Source: Verrucomicrobiota bacterium (GTDB lineage: Bacteria; Verrucomicrobiota; Verrucomicrobiia; Opitutales; UBA953). Taken from it: 11,376 nucleotides of DNA. Every line of letters starts with the position of its first letter. Position 1 is the first letter of the stretch. The stretch is taken from the NCBI GenBank assembly GCA_009924965.1, contig RFQN01000033.1, forward strand, positions 1 through 11,376. Direction: 5' to 3'. The notes under the pieces are model-generated. The model had not been told where the DNA came from. It was given only the letters and a program-made list of their open reading frames with translations, and searched no databases. Positions 6,117 through 11,376 of this stretch are shown in pieces. The position numbers and the translations under genes are program-made.

Positions 6117-6671
6117 ATGCCCGATAGCCCTGTCCCGCACCTTGCCCTGCTGGTCGTCGACGTCCAGCCCTCCTTCCTCAAGGCGATGCCGGAGGCCGAG
6201 GCCTTCCTCCGTCGCTGCAAGTTGGCGGTCGGGGCGGCGCAACTCTTGGGCGTCCCGGTGTTCTTCACGGAGCAGGTTCCCGCCAAGTTGGGTGGCACGC
6301 ATCCTGATCTCCTCCAGGCGGCGGGCCCCGGGGCGGTCGTCGTCGGCAAGACCGCTTTCTCGGCGTTGGCGGGCGACGAACTCTCGGCTGCCCTCTCCAG
6401 CCAGGGCATCAACAACCTCTTGATCTGCGGGCTGGAAGGTCCGGTCTGCGTTTACCAGACGGCGGTCGATGCGCTGCGCCAGGAGATGGGAGTGACGTTG
6501 CTGACGGACGCCATCACGGCGCGGCGAGCGGCCGATCAGGAGGCCTGTTTTGCGATGCTGCGCGCGCATGGCGTCACGCTCCTGCCGACCGAGACGGTTT
6601 TCTACGCGATGCTGCGCGATGCGCAGTCGCCGCACTTCCGGGCGTTCACGGAGCTCGTGAAGCAAGGCTGA
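6117..6671 (+). CDS. Isochorismatase-family cysteine hydrolase (ISOC1/ISOC2-like)
   Basis: 184 residues of the isochorismatase/nicotinamidase alpha/beta fold. The family's catalytic triad is visible: D15 in LLVVDVQPSF, K78 in VVGKTAFSAL, and C111 in CGLEGPVCVYQTAVDAL. The VFFTEQVPAKLGGTHPDL segment, the KTAFSAL block and the ending AMLRDAQSPHFRAFTELVK closely follow the ISOC1/ISOC2 subgroup of isochorismatase-domain proteins ('LLTEQYPxGLGxT', 'GDAAHPQFKEIQKLIK'). The physiological substrate of that subgroup is not known, so isochorismate or nicotinamide should not be assumed. There are no siderophore or NAD-salvage genes nearby. ATG 6117 gives a normal N-terminus directly before the first strand; a GGGTGG lies a few bases upstream. 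It converges on tsaD with nine bases between stops and no terminator. Confidence 0.9.
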   Translation: MPDSPVPHLALLVVDVQPSFLKAMPEAEAFLRRCKLAVGAAQLLGVPVFFTEQVPAKLGGTHPDLLQAAGPGAVVVGKTAFSALAGDELSAALSSQGINNLLICGLEGPVCVYQTAVDALRQEMGVTLLTDAITARRAADQEACFAMLRAHGVTLLPTETVFYAMLRDAQSPHFRAFTELVKQG

Positions 6672-6680
6672 GCAACGCGC

Positions 6681-7703
6681 TTAGGTTTCTTCGACCGTCA
6701 AGGCCGGCGTGGGTGCAGCGGCGGTGCCGGTCGGCAGCCCGTGGTCGGCCCAAGCGGCGAAAGCGATCATGCCGGCGTTGTCCCCGCAATGCTTCGGCTC
6801 GGCGATCAACATAGGAAGTCCGCGTTGGAGGGCGACGTTGGTGAGCCGTTGCCGCAGCGTCCGGTTGTTGGCGACGCCGCCCGACAGGCCGACGGACTTA
6901 TAGGCGGCGCGGTCGAGCGCGGCGCCCGTCTTGGAGACGAGCTGTTCGATGATGGCGTGCTGGTAGCCGGCGCAGAGGTCGGGTAGGTCGGTGGCCAGTT
7001 CGGCGTCGGTCATTTTCTCGAGCTGATAGCGCAGCGCGGTCTTCAGTCCGGAGAAGCTCATGCGCAAGTCGGCCTTCTCGGGGATGCCACGCGGGAAGAC
7101 GTATTTCCGGACATCCCCGCGGGACGCGTGCTGTTCGATGAGGGCGCCACCGGGGTAGGGCAGGCCGAGCAGTTTGGCGCCTTTGTCGAAGGCCTCGCCG
7201 GCGGCGTCGTCGACCGTGCGGGCCAGCACCGTGATTCGGAGGTCCACGTCGAGGCACACGAGCAACGTGTTGCCGCCCGAGATGAGGATGCCGAGGTGCG
7301 GCAGGAGTTCGGCGCGGCGGGCGAGGAATTCCGCCGGGCTCTGGGCATGTAGACTGATGAAGGGCGAGTGGACGTGGCCGCGGAGGTGGTTCACGCCGAC
7401 CAGCGGCTTGCCGGTGGCTAGGGCGAGCGCGCGCGCGAGGCTGACGCCCATCGACAGGCAGGGCAGGAGGCCAGGGCCGCGCGTAACCGCGATGGTTTCG
7501 ACGGCGGCGAGTTCCGCGCGGTAGTCCTCGAGCAGCAAGGGCAGGGCCGACAGGTGCATCCGGCTGGCGAGCTCGGGCACGACCCCGCCGAAGCGGACGT
7601 GGGCTTCGGCCTGCGAGCTGATGACTTCCCGGCGCAACCCTGCATCCGGCTCGAAGAGGGCGAGCGCGGATTCATCGCAGGAGCTTTCGATCGCGAGGAT
7701 CAT
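6681..7703 (-). CDS. tsaD: tRNA threonylcarbamoyladenosine biosynthesis protein TsaD (Kae1/YgjD)
   Basis: Transfers the threonylcarbamoyl group from TC-AMP to A37 of ANN-decoding tRNAs, working with TsaB/TsaE in the cytoplasm. 340 residues, a usual length. Family motifs: MILAIESSCDES at the N-terminus, GGVVPELASRMH (39-50), the metal-binding pair H106/H110 in NHLRGHVHSPF, VDDAAGEAFDKGAKLLGLPY (164-183), SFSGLKT (216-222), GLSGGVANNRTLR (272-284) and CGDNAGMIAF with metal ligand D308. One deviation: the usual SGGHT is SGGNT at 142-146. The frame extends upstream to a TTG at 7739, but ATG 7703 gives the family-standard start. No SD sequence precedes it; the upstream bases are pyrimidine-rich. 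It is divergent from the MidA-like gene, with 83 bases between starts. Confidence 0.96.
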   Translation of the reverse strand: MILAIESSCDESALALFEPDAGLRREVISSQAEAHVRFGGVVPELASRMHLSALPLLLEDYRAELAAVETIAVTRGPGLLPCLSMGVSLARALALATGKPLVGVNHLRGHVHSPFISLHAQSPAEFLARRAELLPHLGILISGGNTLLVCLDVDLRITVLARTVDDAAGEAFDKGAKLLGLPYPGGALIEQHASRGDVRKYVFPRGIPEKADLRMSFSGLKTALRYQLEKMTDAELATDLPDLCAGYQHAIIEQLVSKTGAALDRAAYKSVGLSGGVANNRTLRQRLTNVALQRGLPMLIAEPKHCGDNAGMIAFAAWADHGLPTGTAAAPTPALTVEET

Positions 7704-7786
7704 CGAGGAGGAGTCAGTCCAATTTCGGGGCTGGCTCAACCTCGTTTCGTCTGGCGCTCACTAAAAGAGCCTTCCACGCTGGGGAC
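7704..7786. promoter_or_regulatory. Divergent intergenic region between tsaD and the MidA-like gene
   Basis: This 83-base gap separates two divergent starts and so should carry promoters for both. A GGGG lies shortly before ATG 7787 and could serve as a weak ribosome binding site. I find no persuasive promoter hexamers or dyads; the call rests on gene orientation. Confidence 0.3.
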
Positions 7787-8761
7787 ATGGACGCACAGGC
7801 CCGTCATGCCGCCATCGTGGACGTGCTTCGCCAGGAAGCCCGCGGCGGGGTCGTGCCTTTCGTGCGCTTGGTGGAGGCCGCGCTGTATGCGCCTGGCCTC
7901 GGTTACTACGTCTGCGATCGCCCCCGCGTCGGCAAGGCCGCCGGCACCGATTTCACCACGGCCGCGGCGTTGGGACCGATGTTCGGTGAGTTGATCGCGC
8001 AGGCTGCGGTATCGCTCGTGGGGGATGTCTCCGGTCACACGCTCGTCGAGGTCGGGGCTGAACCTGGCCAGACGCATTTCGCGGGCGTCGCCGCGCGCTT
8101 CGCCGGCACGCAGGTGTTCCGTGTCGGCTCCCAGCCCGTCTTCCCCGCGCGCGCCGTCTTGGTGGCGAACGAGCTCCTCGATGCCCAGCCCTTCCATCGC
8201 TTGGTGCGCCAAGCGGGTGCTTGGCGCGAGCTCGGTGTCCGCGTCGATGGAGCGGAACTGACGGTGGAGCCTTTGGCCGATTTCTCGAGTCCCGCCGCCG
8301 CCGCGTTCGCTGCCAGTCTGCCGCCCGCCGCGGAGGGCTGGTTGTTGGATGCGCCCTTGGCGGCGGAGTCCTTGCTGGCCGATTTGCTGCGTGGAGGCTG
8401 GAGCGGCGCCGTGATCTTGTTGGACTACGGTAAGACCGTGGCGCAGTGCCTCGAAGGTTCGCCGGCGGGCACCGCCCGCGCTTACCGAAGCCATCAGCTC
8501 TCCGGAGCGATCTTGGACAATCTTGGTTCGCAAGACCTGACGTGCCACGTCCTCTGGGACCGTTTGGAGCCGGTCCTCGTCGCCCAAGGTTTCCGTTCGG
8601 TCCGCTGGGAGCGCCAAGAGGCCTTTTTCGTGAAGCAGGCTGGTGCCGCCATGGAGCGCATCATGGCCACGGGCGACAGTGAGGCGACGGGCCGGCTGCG
8701 GGCGTTGACGCACCCGGCCCATTTCGGGGCTAAATTCCAAGTTTTATCCGGAATTCGCTGA
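7787..8761 (+). CDS. MidA/NDUFAF7-like (DUF185) methyltransferase-family protein with reduced SAM-binding core
   Basis: 324 residues. It matches the MidA/NDUFAF7 family at both ends: FVRLVEAALYAPGLGYY (25-41), VGKAAGTDFTTAAALGPMFG (48-67), LVANELLDAQPFHR (125-138), the strand VILLDYG (209-215) and the C-terminal NLGSQDLTCHVLWDRL (245-260), which parallels the family's 'GeqDiTahVdFtaL'. NDUFAF7 methylates an arginine of a complex I subunit; bacterial roles are poorly defined. Motif I reads VEVGAEPGQTHFAG, so the usual GxGxG is broken by E92-P93. Only about 34 residues separate it from NELLDAQPF, where family members normally have 70-80, including an acidic SAM-ribose strand. Activity is therefore uncertain. 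ATG 7787 gives a family-like N-terminus. It is followed by a hairpin at 8768-8795. Confidence 0.82.
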   Translation: MDAQARHAAIVDVLRQEARGGVVPFVRLVEAALYAPGLGYYVCDRPRVGKAAGTDFTTAAALGPMFGELIAQAAVSLVGDVSGHTLVEVGAEPGQTHFAGVAARFAGTQVFRVGSQPVFPARAVLVANELLDAQPFHRLVRQAGAWRELGVRVDGAELTVEPLADFSSPAAAAFAASLPPAAEGWLLDAPLAAESLLADLLRGGWSGAVILLDYGKTVAQCLEGSPAGTARAYRSHQLSGAILDNLGSQDLTCHVLWDRLEPVLVAQGFRSVRWERQEAFFVKQAGAAMERIMATGDSEATGRLRALTHPAHFGAKFQVLSGIR

Positions 8762-8767
8762 TTTCTA

Positions 8768-8795
8768 GGCTTCAGAAGGCAAGTTTTCTGAAGCC
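8768..8795 (+). terminator. Perfect 10-bp stem hairpin between the MidA-like gene and the PVC dehydrogenase-like gene
   Basis: GGCTTCAGAA (8768-8777) is the exact reverse complement of TTCTGAAGCC (8786-8795), with an 8-base loop, seven bases after the MidA-like stop. It has no run of T after the stem, so it is not a textbook intrinsic terminator; it could still end or stabilise the upstream transcript, act in the leader of the downstream gene, or bind a dimeric protein. The terminator type is the best fit by position only. Confidence 0.5.
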
Positions 8796-8849
8796 ATCCT
8801 CGACCTCGGGGGAACATCCCTTTTTCTGGGCTGACTCCCCGTTATCCCC

Positions 8850-11376
8850 ATGAGGTCCTCTTCATTCCTATTTGCATCCCTTGTCTTCGGCGCCGCCGCT
8901 TTGCAGGCGGACGTCAAAGTCATCCAAGCCTTCGAAGGCGACGGCTTCGACAGCTGGCAGACCACGGGCACGGCCTTCGGCCTCGCGCCCGTCGCCGGCA
9001 AGGTCGACGGCGTGAACGGCGAGTTCCGCAACTATGCCGGCAATGCGCTGGTGACCTCCGGCCACGGGGGCGACGCCGCGACCGGTACGTTGACGTCGCC
9101 GGAGATCCTGCTGACGCATCCGTTCCTTGGCTTCCTGGTCGCCGGCGGCAACCACCCCGGCAAGACGGCCGTCCAGCTGCTCGTGAACGGCAAGGTCGTC
9201 CGCGAGGCCGTCGGCAAGAACGGCCTCACCCTCGCCGAAGTCGTCTGGGACATCGCCGAGTTCAAGGGCAAGAAAGGCGTCATCCGCATCGTGGACAACG
9301 AAACGGGCGCTTGGGGTATCATCGCGGCGGACCATTTCGTCTTCTCTTCCGACAACAAGCCGAAGTTCCCATCAGGCGGCCGTCCGAAGCCGAAGGCGGC
9401 CAGCAACCTCGTCCGCGTCGCGGGTGAAGGCAGCGCCGCCCTCGAGCCGGGTGCGACCTTCAAGGTCACCGGCGGCCACAAGGAGACGGGCGTGACTTCG
9501 CCGACGGCCATCGCGTTCGCCAATGACGGCAGCCTCTACGTCGCCGAGACGCATCGCTTCCGCTTCGGCGTCGAGGACGACCGCAACAACCTCTACTGGT
9601 ACCATGACGACCTGGCGGCTAAGACCACAGCCGATCGCCTCGCGCTCCACCAGAAGTGGGCCGGCAAGAAGTCGCTTGAGTGGATGACCGCGAAGTCCGA
9701 GAAGATCCGCTTCCTCACGGACGAGCAGGGCGACGGCGTCTTCGCCAAGGCCAAGATGTTCGACGAGAAGTTCAACGACATCCTCGACGGCACGGGCGCG
9801 GGCGTGATGGCCTGGGACGACAACGTCTACTTCGCCTGCATCCCGCGCATCTGGATGCTGCAGGACGCCAAACAGGACGGCACGGAAGGCCAGCGCAAGG
9901 TCCTGCAGGACGGCTTTGGCGTGCGCGTCTCCCTTTCCGGCCATGATATGAACGGCTTCGCCATCGGCTATGACGGCCGTGTCTGGGGCACCATCGGCGA
10001 CCGAGGCTTCAACTTCACCACCAAGGAAGGCAAGAAGTACGACTCGCATAACCGCGGCGCCATCTTCCGCTTCGAGCCCGACGGTTCCAACTTCGAAGTC
10101 GTCCACTTCGGCCTCCGCAACCCGAAGGAAATCGCCTTCGACGATTTCGGCAACGGTATCTCGGTCGACAATAATTCCGACCAAGGCGATGCCGCCCGCG
10201 TGGTCTACGTCGTTGAAGGCGCCGACTCTGGTTGGGAAATGGAGCACCAAGCGATGCACACCTTCCACCGCGAGATCGGCCTGGAGCAGCGTCCGCCTTC
10301 CCGCTGGATGACCGAAAAGGTTTGGGAACTCCAGAATCCGGTCCAGCCGGCCTTCATCATTCCGCCGGCCGCTTACATCACCTCCGGCCCTTCTGGCCTG
10401 ACGTATCACCCAGGCGCCGGCTACCTCGAAGCCGAGGCCCAACACTTCCACATCTGCGACTATCGCGGTTCCGCCGGGGCTTCCGGCATCTGGTCCTTTA
10501 AGGTCGAGCCCGCCGGGGCTGGCATGAAGATGACCGAATCGCACCAGCTGCTCTGGGGCGTCGCCGCGACCGATATTGAATACGATTGGAAGGGTCGTCT
10601 GGTGGTGTCCGACTTCATCACCGGCTGGGAGTCGCATGATGCCGGCCGTATCGTCACCTTGTCCGCCGAGAAGATGTGGAAGCCCGAAGCGGCCGCCACG
10701 GTGGCCAGCTTGATTAAGGAAGGCTTCGCCCAGCGTTCTTCCGCCGAACTGGCGAAGCTCCTGGCCCATGACGACCAGCGCATCCGTCTCCGCGCGCAGA
10801 TTGAGCTGACCCGCCGTCCGGACGCCGCCGACCGCTTTGAAACCGCGACGAAGTCGGCCAACCCGCTCGAGCGCGTCCACGGCATCTGGGGCCTTGGCAT
10901 CCTCGCCCGTCGTGGCGCCGCCATCTCCCCGAGCGAAGCCTTCAACGGCAAGTCCACCCCGGTGGCCCCGGTGGCTGACCGTGTCGCCGCCGCTAACCGA
11001 CTCGTGCCGCTCCTGAGCCATGCCGATGCCGAAGTCCGCGCGCAGGCCATCCGTGTCCTTGAGGAAGCCCCGCTGAAGGGCAACGACCTCCCGCTCGGCA
11101 AGCTCATCCTCGACCCCTCGCTGCGCGTGCGTTCGTTCGCCGCCATCGCCGCGGGCCGTCTCTCGGCCGACAAGTACCTGCCGGAAGTCTTGACCATGCT
11201 GCGCGAGAACGCCGACAAGGATCCGGTGCTCCGCCACGCGGGTTCTTTCGCGATCGACCTCCTGTGCCAGACCCCGGCGTCCTTCGACGCGGTGGCTAAG
11301 GACGAGAACGCTTCCGTGCGCCTCGCCGCGGTGATCACTCTCCGCCGCCGCCTCGACCCGTCGGCCGCTCGCTTCG
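8850..11376 (+). CDS. Secreted PVC-type membrane-bound-dehydrogenase-like beta-propeller protein with HEAT repeats (3' end outside window)
   Basis: Open from ATG 8850 to the window edge; 842 codons seen. Residues 1-20 (MRSSSFLFASLVFGAAALQA) are a Sec signal peptide. Residues about 21-168 resemble the beta-sandwich domain found with GH32 levanases: FEGDGFDSWQTTGTAFG, TGTLTSPE, GKTAVQLLVNGKVVREAVG and GAWGIIAADHFVF. Residues about 215-605 form the propeller of the PVC 'putative membrane-bound dehydrogenase' family, with FLTDEQGDGV, YFACIPRIWMLQD, GFGVRVSLSGHDMNGFAIGY, DGRVWGTIGDRGFN, LRNPKEIAFDDFGNG and VDNNSDQGD. From about 630 on, helical HEAT-like repeats appear (LLSHADAEVRAQAIRVLEEA; LILDPSLRVRSFAAIAAGRL). 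Family members often continue with a c-type cytochrome domain, which would lie beyond the edge; no CxxCH is seen so far. No SD precedes the start; upstream reads GTTATCCCCATG. Likely periplasmic, perhaps acting on sugars; substrate unknown. Confidence 0.9.
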   Translation, partial: MRSSSFLFASLVFGAAALQADVKVIQAFEGDGFDSWQTTGTAFGLAPVAGKVDGVNGEFRNYAGNALVTSGHGGDAATGTLTSPEILLTHPFLGFLVAGGNHPGKTAVQLLVNGKVVREAVGKNGLTLAEVVWDIAEFKGKKGVIRIVDNETGAWGIIAADHFVFSSDNKPKFPSGGRPKPKAASNLVRVAGEGSAALEPGATFKVTGGHKETGVTSPTAIAFANDGSLYVAETHRFRFGVEDDRNNLYWYHDDLAAKTTADRLALHQKWAGKKSLEWMTAKSEKIRFLTDEQGDGVFAKAKMFDEKFNDILDGTGAGVMAWDDNVYFACIPRIWMLQDAKQDGTEGQRKVLQDGFGVRVSLSGHDMNGFAIGYDGRVWGTIGDRGFNFTTKEGKKYDSHNRGAIFRFEPDGSNFEVVHFGLRNPKEIAFDDFGNGISVDNNSDQGDAARVVYVVEGADSGWEMEHQAMHTFHREIGLEQRPPSRWMTEKVWELQNPVQPAFIIPPAAYITSGPSGLTYHPGAGYLEAEAQHFHICDYRGSAGASGIWSFKVEPAGAGMKMTESHQLLWGVAATDIEYDWKGRLVVSDFITGWESHDAGRIVTLSAEKMWKPEAAATVASLIKEGFAQRSSAELAKLLAHDDQRIRLRAQIELTRRPDAADRFETATKSANPLERVHGIWGLGILARRGAAISPSEAFNGKSTPVAPVADRVAAANRLVPLLSHADAEVRAQAIRVLEEAPLKGNDLPLGKLILDPSLRVRSFAAIAAGRLSADKYLPEVLTMLRENADKDPVLRHAGSFAIDLLCQTPASFDAVAKDENASVRLAAVITLRRRLDPSAARF

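Noticed and set aside
6024..6665. Upstream extension of the propeller-repeat gene's frame across the isochorismatase gene
   Set aside because: That part is antisense to a gene with a complete catalytic triad and has no recognisable content; the real gene starts at 6023.
7736..8740. 334-codon - strand frame over the MidA-like gene
   Set aside because: Codon-aligned shadow; the + strand shows family motifs and a sensible start.
8733..8755. AATTCC / GGAATT inverted repeat near the 3' end of the MidA-like gene
   Set aside because: Only six base pairs, with an 11-base spacer, inside coding sequence; too weak next to the 10-bp repeat just downstream.
9372..11237. 621-codon open frame on the - strand opposite the PVC dehydrogenase-like gene
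   Set aside because: It is codon-aligned with the sense gene, so it stays open simply because the sense gene avoids TTA, CTA and TCA codons. Its translation is low-complexity and matches no family, while the + strand is a clear secreted propeller protein.
1..11376. Mobile elements, CRISPR repeats, tRNA genes, attachment sites
   Set aside because: I looked for transposase-like proteins, regularly spaced repeats and tRNA-like ends and saw none; gene content is uniform chromosomal housekeeping and envelope genes.

Overview
The window looks like a stretch of chromosome from a member of the PVC superphylum, most probably Verrucomicrobiota (Opitutae-like). Reasons: high GC with strongly G/C-ending codons; a short type II pseudopilin with a canonical GFTLIELL cleavage/methylation motif; and, at the right end, a large secreted beta-propeller plus HEAT-repeat protein of the PVC 'membrane-bound dehydrogenase' type, a family characteristic of Verrucomicrobia and Planctomycetes. 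I see no tRNA, rRNA, CRISPR array, insertion sequence or phage gene, and no stretch above about 100 bases without a gene. It is ordinary, densely packed chromosome rather than an obvious accessory island.

Layout, left to right. (1) 1-798: the 3' two thirds of glyA. (2) 870-1580: a pseudopilin gene standing alone, with an almost G-free leader and a strong intrinsic terminator (1599-1631). (3) 1665-3624: a + strand operon with overlapping starts: menA, a dCMP deaminase-family gene and a YqgE/AlgH gene. (4) 3625-6023: a - strand cluster read right to left: a short PQQ-type propeller-repeat protein, a 163-residue protein of unknown function, a lipoprotein with a SecD-head-like pattern and a signal-peptide-bearing M23 endopeptidase. 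It meets the previous operon stop codon to stop codon at a TGATCA palindrome. (5) 6117-6671: an isochorismatase-family hydrolase close to the ISOC1/ISOC2 type, divergent from the cluster. (6) 6681-7703 (-): tsaD. (7) 7787-8761 (+): a reduced MidA/NDUFAF7-like methyltransferase-family protein, divergent from tsaD. (8) A perfect 10-bp stem hairpin at 8768-8795. (9) 8850-end (+): the PVC dehydrogenase-like protein, open to the window edge (842 codons seen).

Functional themes. Housekeeping genes (glyA for one-carbon units, dCMP deaminase for dUMP supply, tsaD for tRNA t6A, menA for menaquinone) alternate with envelope or secreted functions (pseudopilin, lipoprotein plus M23 peptidase, secreted propeller protein). 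The best candidate for something undescribed is the four-gene - strand cluster at 3625-6023: two of its genes have no product I can name, and it ends in an envelope lipoprotein translationally coupled to a cell-wall peptidase. Also notable are the fusion of a levanase-type beta-sandwich to the PVC propeller, a MidA-like protein missing much of its SAM-binding core, and a CxCxxC loop inside MenA. Recognisable Shine-Dalgarno sequences are scarce; many starts rely on stop/start overlap or an unstructured pyrimidine-rich leader.
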